A stretch of 64,000 nt of DNA from assembly GCA_033239525.1 (NCBI GenBank), contig BSYO01000009.1:17257299-17321298 (forward strand), in the 5' to 3' direction. The DNA is from Nepenthes gracilis (lineage: Eukaryota > Streptophyta > Magnoliopsida > Caryophyllales > Nepenthaceae). The translations under genes and the position numbers were made by a program. Below are positions 35,100 to 48,442 of this stretch, in pieces (position 1 is the first letter of the stretch; each line of letters starts with the position of its first letter). The notes below the pieces were generated by a model. The model was not told where the DNA came from. It saw only the letters and a list, made by a program, of their open reading frames with translations, and did no database searches.

Positions 35100-35900
35100 G
35101 AAAAGGAAATGACATCATTAAAATTTTTGCGTTTGTAAAACTAACCATTCATAAAAATACAAAGACATTTGGTGATCATAACATCAATAGCCTTTATACT
35201 CAATGTCATAACAAAAAAAAATAGTATAGTCGAAGACAATGTTCAAGTTTGGTATGCTCATGAGGAGAGAATAGAACCAAGAAGGCACAACCAAAAATTT
35301 TAAGAAGAGAATAATGGAGTATATTTTCACAAAGATGCTCATGTGGAATTTGATTTAATATAATAGGAGATGGAACTCAATTAATAATAAAAAAACTATA
35401 AATGCAGCCTTTTTCCCAAAGGAACTCAAATAGAGAAGCAGAAAAGAGAAAAATATTGATAGTTTCAAGAATGTGATAATGTTTACGTTCAAGCATGACC
35501 ATTTTGTTCGGAAGTATAAGACCATAAATAATGAGACAAAATACCTATTTGTTAAAATTTGTCCAAAAATGAGATAGAGGTGTATTCCAAAACATTATCA
35601 AAATAAAAGACTTTGATTGTGTAATTGAATTGAATTTTAATCATCCATCAAAAGTTACAAAATACATCGAGTAACTCAATCAATTATATAAAAGATAAAT
35701 TTATATATAGTAAGAGTAATCATCGATAAAGATAATAAAGTAACTAATCAACCTTTAGTGGAACAGGGATAGTCCCCAAATATCATAATGAACCAAATCG
35801 AAAGGTATAGAAGTCAAATAGTGACTTTTATTAAAAGATAAAACTAATTATTTGTCTAAATGACAAGACACACAATTAAAAGAATTAAAAGTAACATTTC
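35100..35900 (-). pseudogene. Copia integrase remnant
   Basis: Minus-strand reading gives K-M-V-M-x-E-R-K-H-Y-H-I-L near 35500, the decayed form of the N-G-V-A-E-R-K-H-R-H-I-L motif after the integrase catalytic core. I-P-S/P-x-I-L-N, then L-K-I-F-G-C-A-F and P-H-E-H-T-K-L (near 35270-35230) follow, all typical of the copia integrase C-terminal part. There are stops in every frame. It belongs with the reverse transcriptase at 33537-33830. Confidence 0.75.
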
Positions 35901-36550
35901 CTAAATAACTATTAGGCACAAAGGACTAAACACGAGATAATAAAAAATGACCAAATTGTATGTGTAGAGATAAGAAGAGCTGGTAACAACAAATAAATGT
36001 GAAAAAAGCAACGATGTGACCTCAAAAGGGTGACCACTTTTACGTCTGGTCCCAACGAGCTTGCCCATCTTCTAATCCCAAACATCACAATTCTTATGAG
36101 AAAATGTTAAGTTAAGACCACATTCAACATATTAATTAACAAATACGAATTTTAGAGATTAATTCAGAACATAATAATTGTCCAAAATACAAAAGTCCAT
36201 AGTAAATGCATGCCCAACATAATTGACAGATATACAAAAATTATCAATAGAATATATAATAGAGACGTCAGTTGAAGAAGTCTTATGTGATATTAAGAAA
36301 AAATTAACATCATGTGATTATAACAAGTAGTGTCGAGAGACTTGGCTGAAAATGTATTTGAAGAGATCGTTAATACAGTACAGATACAAGACAAATTATG
36401 GTTAATAATTACCTCAAGATCAGCTGTAATAAGAGACAAGGTTATAAAGGACGAGACCAAATTGACCACATATATAAATGCGGCAGCTATGGAAAAAATT
36501 AGCCTTTCTTAGAAGTCACTAGAAAATGACCAAAAAGGTACCAAAAATAT

Positions 36551-37190
36551 TGAGTTATGGATCACTCTCATATGAATTTATATCCATTTAATGTGCCAAT
36601 TAGTGGTACGAATGATTAGTATTTTCGCGTGTGCAAAGGCCTGAATGCTAATTCCAGAAGTACCATACTCGAGGTGCGTTTTAGGTGCCATTTCCAAAAG
36701 CTTTGCACTCGAGTTGCACCTATCGGGAGCTTGAGTGCGGCCCAGGGTATAAAAACACGACTATCGCATGTAAGAGTTTTATCACTACAATTTAAGTACC
36801 GTTTTGAGAGAGAAAAGAAGAGAAAGAAAAGAAAATGAAAAAGAGAAAGATTTATGCATCCGTTTGAATTCCGAATCGAGTTCCAGTCTTCGTCGACCGT
36901 GGGTATACTATTTTTGCCATTGAGAAAAACATTTATTGAATTTTATTTCTTGTCTTTTTATCTTGCATTTTCTAATGTACAGTATTTTGAAATAAGGTAA
37001 TTCGACCTTATATTTGGGTGTAGCCAAACTATTACATAATGAAGATATTTTCAAATTTCAAATCATGTGATTTTTCTCTCTTATTTAAAAGAAACTTTTT
37101 ATGTAAAAATTATATTTTTATCAATCGTGTATGATTGTTGTGGTGGACTAATCGTGTTATTATTTGTTTCTTCGCAGTTCAAATAGTTGG
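36551..37190 (+). repeat. LTR of a copia-like family (copy 1)
   Basis: Begins TGAGTTATGGATCACTC, similar to the start of the block at 50815. It contains a TATA box (GGTATAAAAACAC, about 36747), a purine-rich leader and a segment with CCGTTTGAATTCCGAATCGA that matches the other copy in order and spacing. The end is approximate, near the CGCAGTTCA sequence at 37177-37185. The following 37200-37430 stretch has many GCCAAAAAAGT-like phrases, as in retroelement leaders. Confidence 0.6.
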
Positions 37191-37199
37191 TCGGACCCC

Positions 37200-38090
37200 A
37201 ACATGAAAAAGTGCCAAAAAAGTTATGAAAAACACATTGGAAAGTCATTAGAATGTTGCCAGGAAAATTGACGGGAAACTGATATGAAATTGCCAAAAAA
37301 GTTGCCAAACAATACTGGAAAATGTCCCAAAAAAAGTCACAGGAATGCCAAGAAGTCACCAGTGGGTTATCGAAAAATTCGCCAAAATAGTTCGAAAAGT
37401 CACTAAAAAAATGCCGGAGGTAGGTAGTGGTTGCTGGCAGGCAGCCGGCAATGGTAGCTGAGCCGCTAAGTTGCGAGGAATTTGTCCACTGGGCGTCAGA
37501 GGTCCAGAAGTTCAGATCTAGGGAGCAGAAAGAAGCCCGAGACACGGTTGCGCCTAATCCAAAAAACGAGCCCGTGACGGGGGGTGTGACAGCCTATAAT
37601 CAAAACGCTGTATTTTGAGACAAAGAGCCAAGAAACGCTGCATTTCGTTATTTGGGAAGAAGGCCCAGCCCACTTCAATACGCTGCGTTGCATTTGTGCG
37701 GGACAAGCAAAACGCGTCGTTTTCTTCTACTGAACTGCAACCTAAATTGTCGGCGAGGATGACCACGAGTTTGGAACGACGGCAAACATAGAGGGCTCCA
37801 ATGATCAATACAGAGCTTCGACGATTGATTCCTGCAACCAGGAAGATTTCGGTAACCACTGGTCCGGTAAACTGGTGAGAGATGGTATCAATCGAAGAGT
37901 AACAAATGGAGCTCCGGTGAGGCAACAGACAGCTTTGACGATTGATTTCGCGAGCAGGAAGAATTCTATAACCACTGGACCGGTAAGCAACAGACGGCTG
38001 ACAGTGATAATGGTGAATGGCGGCGAACTGGTGAACAGTAAAAGACTGAAGTTGAACCGCAGAGCTTTTTGCTTTTAACGGCAAAGGATG
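37200..38090. other. Unassigned stretch with a 117-bp direct repeat and a 176-codon minus-strand ORF
   Basis: A minus-strand ORF (38084-37554) is the longest open frame, but its product matches nothing I recognise. It spans an imperfect direct repeat whose copies start at 37820 and 37937 (GACGATTGAT..., both with GGAAGA and ACCACTGG...CCGGTAA). Because the repeat period (117) is a multiple of three, the ORF could be kept open by the duplication alone. A coding role is not supported. Confidence 0.35.
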
Positions 38091-39032
38091 ATCGGCATTG
38101 ATTAGCTTTTCTTTGCATTTAGTTCTTTTTTTTATTTACAATACTTATAATTAGCAATGGTATAGAATAATATTTGAAGCTGAGTCAAACACGTTTACAC
38201 GGATCAAGTATAAATTGTAGTACTCTTTTTTTCTTTTCAACTTTGTATAAGAATCATAAAACGGACAACAAATAACCCGTCCGAGTTTGATATTGAAAAA
38301 ATGCAGCATTTTAAAAGAGTTATCTATCCTCAGAAATTTTGAGTAAATAATGGCTAGTCTCATTACTCATTCCAAAAGCACAACTAACAGAAAACAACAC
38401 GAGATAATCATAGAAAATTTTCACACTAACTATAATTTTAACACTGCTGTAAAATTTGTTAGTTTACAAGTGACATATTTTTTTAAAAATAAAAGACTAT
38501 GATTATAAAAAGTTTTACATGTATGGGGCTCAACTAAGTAAACGTTGAGTGCTCATTTAACTGGCTTACAACAACTTAAGCTAGAAGGATAGTTTTAGTC
38601 CTGAGAAATTTAACGCAAATATCATTAAAATGTGAACTGATGATCTCCAATTCCAAATCTCCTACTCTGAACTACGGTCACAAAATATCAGTCCAATCAA
38701 TCACGCAATCTTACAGCAAACAAAGCATCCTTTAAAGTAACTTTATACTTGTAAACTGAAACAGTCAAGCAATAAATTAGGATTCAAATAGTCATGAAAT
38801 ATTCAACATATGGATCTACAGTGTGAAGGTTGCTTGTTTATAACCAAATTCCCCCTGTAATAATTTGCATACGAACCGAAAACGAGCAATCAATCAATTA
38901 CAAAAACAAAAAACAAAAAACAAAAATCAAATATTCCATATCGCCGACGAAAGCGATTGACATTTCAAGAAGCGAAAGAGTCATTCAAGTGCGGAGAAAA
39001 TTTGAAAAATTTGTCCATATACAAGAACCGTA
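38091..39032. other. AT-rich stretch without a recognisable gene
   Basis: Only short low-complexity frames are open. An AAAAACAAAAAACAAA tract lies near 38900-38925. I see nothing else. Confidence 0.5.
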
Positions 39033-39300
39033 CCTGTTTATTTGTATTTGGAGACGACGCGACAATCGACAGGCGATAGTAAGAGATGGTATAGAGGGAA
39101 AATCAGAGAGAGAGGCGGGGGAACAAAAACCAAAGTGGATGGAGAGAATGATGGAGAGAGGATGTGTGAGAGAGAGCGTGGAATGGGGAAAGTTGAGAAG
39201 TCCGCGAATAATTCGACGTTTGCCGCTGGCCGCCTTTCAAACTTCCCGCCAATATTTAGTAGTCCATGATGGCCAGACGGGTGGGCAGGAGTCCGAGGTG
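39033..39300 (-). promoter_or_regulatory. Possible leader/promoter of a lost or unseen minus-strand gene
   Basis: Read on the minus strand, this GC-richer island has an E2F-like GGCGGGAAG (39244-39252), then a CT-rich tract with CTCTCTCTCAC and CATCCTCTCTCC, and finally CAAATAAACAG followed by GTACGG at 39033, which looks like a donor. This is the usual make-up of a plant leader exon. No recognisable coding exon follows to the left, so the gene may be decayed or the resemblance accidental. Confidence 0.3.
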
Positions 39301-39908
39301 CTTGCATTTCATATATTTCTGTTCTATTGGTTTATTAAAATTTAACTTCTGATCTTTAAGCTTTTAAAAATATTTTTATAAAATTATTTTTTTAATTTTT
39401 AAATAACATGTTAACATTCAATATATATATATATATATATTTTAAAAAAATTTAAAATATATTTTTTTATTTTAAATTTTTTACTATTTAATTTCTATCC
39501 CAAAAATGGGGGATGTTAATAAATTGAATATATCTTTTTTAAGGGATTTAGCCCTCAAAACTGTTGAGTTGTCCTCTATTTAGGGTAACGTTTTTTATCT
39601 TTAAAGATTTTTTAATGATAAAATGATGTTAGTATTTATTAACTTTTTTATTTTTCTAAATTTTTTATTAATTTGTCATATATTTAATGTAACTCCTCGT
39701 TATGTTTTCAACTCTGTAAAAATATATTTGAAATAAATTATACACACACGTGTGGGAAATATGAAAAATAATTAAAAGAATTAAGAAATATTACTAGTTC
39801 ACCAATAATTAATTTTTTACATTTTGTATTTCTTGTTCTACTTTTCTTTTATTTTATAATAACCTTTACTTTTTTTTATTTTTTTTCTAATTCTATATTC
39901 TTGGTTGT
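39301..39908. other. AT-rich spacer with a (TA)n tract
   Basis: Contains (AT)10 at about 39421-39440 and long A/T runs. No coding sequence is supported. Confidence 0.55.
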
Positions 39909-40473
39909 TGCGTTTCGGATCCGAGGGTACAATGTAACACAAGTGCTTCAGAGTGCAGGGTGTTGAGAATGAGTGATTGAAATCGGATTTTATGTGGAAA
40001 GCCTCCTCTTGAATGAGGAAGAAAAACCACGATACTCTTGGCCTATGAAAATATTTTACTATGGTTCGAAGTCTTATAAAATACAAGTTTTAGGAATTCC
40101 TTCATTATCTCTTGTTTGTGTTTCTCTCCTTTGAAAGTGCTCTCATTGGGAAGCTTTGTCACATTTGTTCCTTCTTATTTTGAATAGAGGAAAAAGGGGC
40201 CAAAATTCTAGAGTCTCCTTGTTTGTTCTCCTGTAAAAGAGGAAAAAAGGTCCCGACCCCCTGAGGCAAGAGCCTCTACTGGGTGTTTATAGAAAAAATT
40301 GTGTCGTTGGGGAGAGGACACGTGGCAGCTGACGTATGGTCAAAAGGTTGTCCACTATCCTGTTGGTCACGCCAAGCGTATGAGGGAGCCGTCCACCTGC
40401 CCTGTTGTCCATGCCAAGAATGATGGCGTGTGCAGGGAAGCACGCTGCTGGTGTCGCTGGTAAGGCCTAAGCA

Positions 40474-43147
40474 TGTGACGGAACGGATTATTCTCCATTG
40501 GATAACCTCCGTCAATGCCTAAACACACCCTAGAGCCCATAATTAACCTATGGACTCTACCGAAAATCCCGGCAGAGTTTCCTCCGCTTGAATGGATGAA
40601 AACCAAAAATACAACCCGCTTAAAATATCCCGCAACAAGCACACATCTAAACAAAAGGCTTAACTCAAAGCCTACAACACGCCACACAGGCCATATCATC
40701 CATGGCTCCAACACAAGACACAACCTACAAAGATCTTGGATCTAGAGAGATGCCATCTAATTAAACAAAACTCCAAACATAAATATACAGACGCGGAAGC
40801 ATAACTAAATCATCATACATCTGCGGAAGCATAATAAAACCATAAAATAACAATAATGAGCCACGCCAACCCCGAGTGGCCGTCCACAATCCGATCCAAC
40901 TCTAAGGAAGGAGCCTTCGCGCACTCGCCAGTCCAGCCTAATCTCATCGAGCAAGTCTCTCTCCTTGCTCTATCTACATGCGCCGCCTAAGTGTTCTCAT
41001 CAAAGGAAAAACATCAATCGCAAGAGTGAGCCAATAGCTCAAAGAATGAAATCATAAACACCCCTCCAAGACACGTACAAGAACCGAAACGAGAGGGGAT
41101 ACACACACTCTCCAATCAAGGAACAGGACAGGAATGGGAAGCAAATCGGGATCACTCGATCCCTACGGTTCTCACGATCACATGGATTTGTCATTCTTTT
41201 CGATTCATTTGGATTTTCACCGCTCATCTTGAATCATTGGGTTCATATTTCTCTCATCACATGGTTAATCTTGAATCACTTGATTCATCGTTTGGATATT
41301 ATTCACTTTCATTATTATATCATCTTTGCGGACCGGCTAGTAGATCGTACTAACCAACGATGCGAGAGAACGAGGACAAGAATGTGTTCGCTACACATTC
41401 TAAAGCCATCGCTACTACTTTGGTCGGTAGCACACGACCCTCGGTTGCATCCATGCAACAATCATCACCGACAACTACATCTCAATATGTAGTGTCGACA
41501 CACCCCACACCCCCCGGGTCCGTGGCAATCCTCGTCCTTCCACAAAGAGTTTCCTAAAGCGTACACGGACATCACCCGCTCACACGAGCGGCCGGAATAC
41601 GTGGCCAAGTATCCCTCGGGTTTCCACCACGATGGACATGGTACACTAAAGAATACTACCCATATGACTCGGGGTCCTAGTTTCAAGGTTAGGTTCGACA
41701 CTGGAGAGGAAAAATCCACATTTGCCATACACAATCGAATCTCGGGAAACCTCATTCCCATCACAATCATCTCCATTTTGGGAGATTACATCATCAATCA
41801 CATCTCCATCCGTGAGATTACATCATCTCAAGCACAATGTGGACTCCCTTCCATGCACGTCAAGGATCTCAATATCCAATGGGACTCAATTCCCTTAATC
41901 CAAGTCATCACAAGTTCGCTTCCACTTTCTACGGGATCCAGTTCCCTTAGTCACCATAATCAACTCAAGTTCCCAAAAGAGATCAGATTCTTACCTCAAA
42001 TGATCACAAGTCACTTTGGAACCTCCGAGACTCATTCATTTGCCTCCAGCACACGGATTCACGTTTGGGGTTTACATTTACGTTTAATCATTTAAACGTT
42101 ACTTTCATTACAATTATGATCACATATCACTTTGCATTTCTCATTTCGTTTTGGGTGAACATTATCGGATTTCTCTTTGAACACCCGGACGGATACTCCG
42201 TGTGCTCGATACTTGGAAATCGGGGCGTCCGGTGGATTCACATAAAGACGTACATCTTGTACACGGATTACACATTTGGGGTTCGATTTACTTGTCACGA
42301 GGGTGGAAGTATGCAACTTCCCATTTACTTTCGGGTTAACGATTACGGAATTCTTTTGAGGCTCCGGATGCCACTTAACGGGTCAAATCTTCGGGATTGG
42401 CATTCGGTCGATATATACACACAATTGGGGTACGGGTATTCATATTCTAGGATCACATCATCATTTTACGAAGGTGACAACGCGCGATTATCACCTTCCG
42501 GCTCGGGTGAACAGTAACAGCGCCCCTTTAATGGGCTCGGACGCCGCGAACGGGTCCAAACGTGCGAGATCGGACCCGCGGCCGACATATGTTCATATTT
42601 GGGACGTGGGCTTTCCAATTTTGAGGTCAATTTCATGATACGAGGCCGGGAAATGGGAAACCCCCAAAATCCCGTAGCTTAGGGTTTCGGTAAAACCCAC
42701 CCGGGCGAATCGGACACGAATCGGACAACTAACCACATTTTCATGGACCTCAAGGCATGGGTTTTCAATGTCCTAACATTCCCCGTGGGTATCGACACAA
42801 AATACCCAACAAAAATACACAAAACATCGAAAGAGAACGAGAAGTGGGTATGAGAACACTTGCCTCGACGTGCTCTACATTTTCTCCAACTAGCTCGAGC
42901 TCGGAATCGGACCCGAAGGCCTCCATTTTCCCCTTTTCTCCTTCGCGAACTCTTCCTCTCACCGAGCTCCCACGGGTGCTGCCGCCCCTCCACCGTGACA
43001 CCCAGCTAGCCACGGCCTTGCACGGCCGTCTCCAGCCATGGCGGCCTCCACCGGCGCCGCCGCCCCGCTCTCTCTCTTTCTCTCCCTCTCCTCCAAACCT
43101 CACGCTGCTCTCTCTCCCGTTTCTGCCTTCTCCTTCTTTTAACTTTC

Positions 43148-43187
<40 letters not shown>

Positions 43188-43523
43188 ACACAACACACAC
43201 ACACACACACGCGCACGTTACACACACACACATTATATATATATATTATATTTATTATATACACACACACACCCACATAATATATATTATATACACACAT
43301 TATATATATATATATATACATCTATTTTTCTTTAATCACAAAAACCCAAAATCGATATTCGGGCGGCCAAAATAGATGCCGGTCCATCAGATCCAAATAT
43401 TCTTCAAAATTTTCATAATATTCAATTAATTTTTCTCATATCCGATTTACCCAAAATTACCAAAAATAATAATTAATCTTAATTTAGTCCGATAAAAATA
43501 TTTCAGGATTTCGGGATGTTACA
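40474..43523 (-). repeat. 3' LTR (left copy) of the LARD-like element, 3,050 bp
   Basis: Matches 45717-48782 along its whole length. It contains a (TTA)n microsatellite at 43148-43186, (AC)n at 43186-43230 and (AT)n/(AC)n blocks to 43320. Next to these, on the minus strand, is a purine-rich leader-like segment with GAGAGAGAG. Termini are TG...CA. On the minus strand it follows the polypurine tract, so it is the 3' LTR. Confidence 0.92.
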
Positions 43524-45716
43524 TTCTCCCCCACTTATGAAAATTTCGTCCTCGAAATTTAACGAATCTCAAATTTCCAAATCTGAGGTGAACTCCTCAA
43601 AAACTGAAATCATCCTCGGACAACGCCTATTTTAGAACCTCAAGCATCGGAATCGTCCTAGTTCTCGTCATAGAACAAATCCTTAGCCCTCCAAAACGGC
43701 CCAATACGGTCACTTATCGATTTTCTCACCCATCCATACAAGGAAGACCTCATAACGATTCTCCAAATTTCAAAAGTGACCTTCAACCATGTCGGACATC
43801 TTCCAACTCAATCCGACACTTCCAACGGATCAATGACCTTTCACTTGAATTCATTTCATGCCTCAAAGAAATCGGTCACTAGAGCCTCAACCTTATTCAG
43901 AATCTGGGCCACGGGCCCACAACGCTTTACCTGCGCACTCGATTAATCCTCAAATCATTAAATTACGGTACAATCATAACAATTGCCCAAAAAGTTGACA
44001 AGACCTTCAATTCTTGCCCCGGATCTCAAAATTCGATCACTTAGCAACCTCAAGATCCCGTTGGCATACCAACGAGCCAACCCGACCAAAACCGAATACG
44101 ATTCTAACTTCCAGCCAAGATCGCGACATTCTAACATCCAATCATTTGGACTTACAAGCGATTTAACTTTCACATTACCTATGAAACTCCCAAGACAAAC
44201 ACGTCCAAGATTCGTAGCATCAATTTCCAACATTCGACCCAAGGAAAACACCGAGGTTTACTTCCTCAATCTTTAGACAAATCGACCACATGCAAGGCCA
44301 TATGATCATCTTCCTATCTCCGAAGACAATATTCCCGAAGCCAAAGAAAACCTCAATGGCCAATTTCCGACATACTTGTGGGGGTAACACTAATCCTGAA
44401 CTCCTCCCCCACTTATCTCAAAGATATAACATTCCACAAGAACTTATCAGACCCATTAGGGGTCAACCCAAATGGTCACAAACATCAATCACCCTATCTG
44501 ATTAGATCCAAGATGACTGCACACCTCCACGACACAAATCGGCCTCCTCAATCGGCCACTACTTAAAATCCTAAGTCCTCAAAATCATGCAATCACATGA
44601 CGATTCAAGTTAACCCAACCAATCATATTCACAACCACCAAGGGTATCACAACCTCGATACCACTTGTATCAGACCTAGATCCTTAATCCCTCCCAATTA
44701 CACAATCTCAACCACAATCCCAACATGGGTTCAAAATCCTCAAAACAACATCGATCGCAATATTAAACCCAAGAAGCTCTCCTCCCGCCACGCAGACATT
44801 AACACTTGGGTTCATGCCATAGGATCCTAATATGAACACCGATCCTTCTCACCGCTGTCCATGACTAAAGGCATCCTTAAATCTCGCGATCAAATTGATG
44901 AGACGCGATCCCCGCAGTCTCATTGACACAAAATAATTCAAGAAGCTTCCATATAAATAGGGGACCATATTTCTTAATCCTCGAGACCCAAGATCTTTTC
45001 ACGCCAATCACCCGAGGTCGACTCTCTTCCTATCCATTGCAGGGCAAGCACGCTATGTCTTCTATCGGACATACGGGGTCACCACAACGATATCTTAGAC
45101 CTCAAAATCCACATCTCAATCTTAAGGATCTACCGCCACAAGTCTAGACACTTCATGAATTTCCAACCTAGAGCTTCATATGCCCAAACTTAACTCCACC
45201 CAATTCATCACGCTTCCTAGGTTGGTCTAGCAACCCTTCGAAGCAAGGCACCGATCCAAGCACTTCAACCAAGAATCGGTCAAACTTAGACCTCGAACCA
45301 AGACTAATTATCCAAGGCCTTGAATCCACCCTGATCAGTCCAAGGTCCCAATTGATACTAGTCAAATTCGACTACTTAGGTGTCTCAACACACCATTCTT
45401 TCTCTCGACCTACCGTCGGCAATCCAATACTAGTAGTTCCCATTCAGGAGCCGCTACTAATATTTTCTTGGAACCGAAGCAATTCGGATCAAGCCACTCC
45501 TAGAACACAAGCTAGGACGTGCAGGCTAGCCATCCGAATTAAATTATCGCTTCTAACTTAGCGCTAATCTAAGTTCTAGGACTTGGGTAACCGAAACTAC
45601 CAGGACTAACTTGGTCCTCACAAGCCTTCATTTACTCAATCGATCAATCTTAATCAAACCTAAGAGCATACGATTCGGATCAAACCTAGGCATCTCTCTT
45701 ATTTCTCGATACCAAT
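43524..45716 (-). other. Internal region of the LARD-like element, no coding motif
   Basis: The 2.2 kb between the LTRs begins (minus strand) with a primer-binding site (45702-45716) and ends with a polypurine tract (43524-43540). The open frames are under 100 codons and none shows capsid, protease, reverse transcriptase, RNase H, integrase or chromodomain motifs. The 97-codon minus frame at 44251-43958 is not recognisable. Confidence 0.8.
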
Positions 45717-48402
45717 TGTGATTGGAACGGATTATTCTCCATTGGATAACCTCCGTCAATGCCTAAACACACCCTAGAGCCCATAATTAACCTATGGACT
45801 CTACTGAAAATCCAGCAGAGTTTCCTGGCAACCTGGATGAAAACCAAAAATACAACCCGCTTAAAATATCCCGCAACAAGCACACATCTAAACAAAAGGC
45901 TTAACTCAAAGCCTACAACACGCCACACAGGGATCACACATCGCCATATCATCCATGGCTCCAACACAAGACCTGCCATGACAAAAGATCTGGATCTAGA
46001 GAGATGCCATCTAATTAAACAAAACTCCAAACATAAATATACAAGACGCGGAAGCATAACTAAATCATCATACATCTGCGGAAGCATAATAAAACCATAA
46101 AATAACAATAATGAGCCACGCTCAACCCCGAAGTGGCCGTCCACAATCCGATCCCAACTCTAAGTCGGGAGCCTTGGCGCACTCGCCGTCCAGCCCGATC
46201 TCATCAAGTCTCTCTCCTTGCTCTATCTACATCAAATCTAAGTGTTCTCATCCGAAAGGAAAAACATCAATCGCAAGAGTGAGCCAATAGCTCAAAGAAA
46301 TGAAATCATAAACACCCCTCCAAGACACGTACAAGAACTGAAACGAGAGGGGATACACACACTCTCCAATCAAGGAACAGAGGGGAATGGGAAGCAACCC
46401 GGGATCACTCGATCCCTACGGTTCTCACGATCACATGGATTTGTCATTCTTCGATTCATTTGGATTTTCACCGCTCATCTTGAATCATTGGGTTCATAAT
46501 TTCTCATCACATGGTTAATCTTGAATCACTTGATTCATCGTTTGGATATTATTCACTTTCATTATTATATCATCTTTACGGAAGCTAGTAGATCGTACTA
46601 ACCAACGATGCGAGAGAACGAGGACAGGGAATGTGTTCGCTACACATTCTAAAGCCGGCTACTACTTTCGGTCGGTAGCACACGCGACCCTCGGTTGCAT
46701 CCATGCAACAATCATCACCGACAACTACATCTCAATATGTAGTGTCGACACACCCCACCCCCCGGGGTCGTGGCAATCCTCGTCCTTCCACGGTAGTTTC
46801 TAAAGCGTACCCGGACATCACCCGCTCACACGAGCGGCCGGAATACGTGGCCAAGTATCCCTCGGGTTTCCACCACGATGGACATGGTACACTAAAGAAT
46901 ACTACCCATATGACTCGTGGTCCTAGTTTCAAGGTTAGGTTCGAGCACTTGGAGAGGAAAAATCCACATTTGCCATACACAATCGAATCTGGGAAACCTC
47001 ATTCCCATCACAATCATCTCCAACCGGGAGATTACATCATCAATCACATCTCCATCCAGAGATTACATCATCTCAAGCACAATGTGGACTCCCTTCCATG
47101 CACGTCAAGGATCTCAATATCCAATGGGACTCGATTCCCTTAATCCAAGTCATCACAAGTTCGCTTCCACTTTCTCGGGATCCGGTTCCTTAGTCACCAT
47201 AATCAACTCAAGTTCCCAAAAGAGATCGATTCTTACCTCAAATGATCACAAGTCACTTTGGAACCTCCGAGACTCATTCATTTGCCTTTACGGTTCACGT
47301 TTCAGGGGGTTTACATTTACGTTTAATCATTTAAACGTTACTTTCATTACAATTATGATCACATATCACTTTGCATTTCTCATTTCGTTTTGGGTGAACA
47401 TTATCGGATTTCTCTTTGAACACCGGACGCCAGACGATAATGGTTCGATACTTGGAAATTGGACGTCGGGCGGATTGGAAAGAATCAACGTACATCTTGT
47501 AAGATTACACATTTTGGGGTTCGATTTACTTGTCACGAGGGTGGAAGTATGCAACTTCCCATTTACTTTCGGGGTTAACGATTACGGAATTCTTTCAAGG
47601 CTCCGGATCGGGTCAAATCTTGCGGGATTCGGCATTCGGTCGATATATACACACAATGGGGTACGGGTATTCATATTCTAGGATCACATCATCATTTTAC
47701 GAAGGTGACAACGCGCGATTATCACCTTCCGGCTCGGGTGAACGATATGACGCCCCTTTAATGGGCTCGGGCTACCCTTGTAGGCGAACGGGTCCAAACG
47801 TGCGAGATCGGACCACTTGAGCCGACATATGTTCATATTTGGGACGTGGGCTTTCCAATTTTGAGGTCAATTTCATGATACGAGGCCGGGAAATGGGAAA
47901 CCCCAAAATCCCGACAAGCTTAGGGTTTTGGTAAAACCCACCCGGGCGAATCGGACACGAATCGGACAACTAACCACATTTTCATGGACCTCAAGGCATG
48001 GGTTTTCAATGTCCTAACATTCCCCGTGGGTATCGACACAAAATACCCAACAAAAATACACAAAACATCGAAAGAGAACGAGAAGTGGGTATGAGAACAC
48101 TTGCCTGAGCGTGCTCTACATTTTCTCCAACTAGCTCGAGCTCGGGAATCGGACCCGAAGGCCTCCATTTTCCCCTTTTCTCCTTCGCGAACTCTTCCTC
48201 TCACCGAGCTCCCACGGGTGCCGCCGCCTCCACCGTGACACCCAGCTAGCCACGGCCTTGCACGGCCGTCTCCAGCCACCGCGATGCCGATCGCCGTTGC
48301 CTCCACCGGCGCCGCCGCCCCGCTCTCTCTCTTTTCTCCCTCGCCGAAACCCTCACGCTGCTGCTCTCTCTCCGTTTCTGCCTTCTCCTTCTTTTAACTT
48401 TC

Positions 48403-48442
<40 letters not shown>

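Larger units (their letters stand above)
29400..36500 (-). mobile_element. Decayed Ty1/copia retrotransposon with nested insertions
   Basis: On the minus strand the order from right to left is integrase (about 35900-35100), reverse transcriptase (about 33830-33060) and RNase H (32786 and below, resuming at 30454-29960), which is copia order. The 3' end carries a purine-rich CTCAAAGGGAGG tract near 29970-29985, and LTR-like sequence with a TATA-type motif near 29860-29870. Two foreign blocks interrupt it (30455-32785 and about 33840-34980). All domains are broken by stops. Outer ends and LTRs are approximate. Confidence 0.8.

Noticed and set aside
42757..43335. 192-codon ORF in the left LARD LTR and its twin in the right LTR
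   Set aside because: Most of it is microsatellite translation (Ile and Thr-His runs) and the frame is not kept between the two LTRs.
46917..47681. 254-codon + strand ORF in the right LARD LTR
   Set aside because: The matching part of the left LTR is broken in this frame, so the ORF is a by-product of the short indels. It has no known motif.
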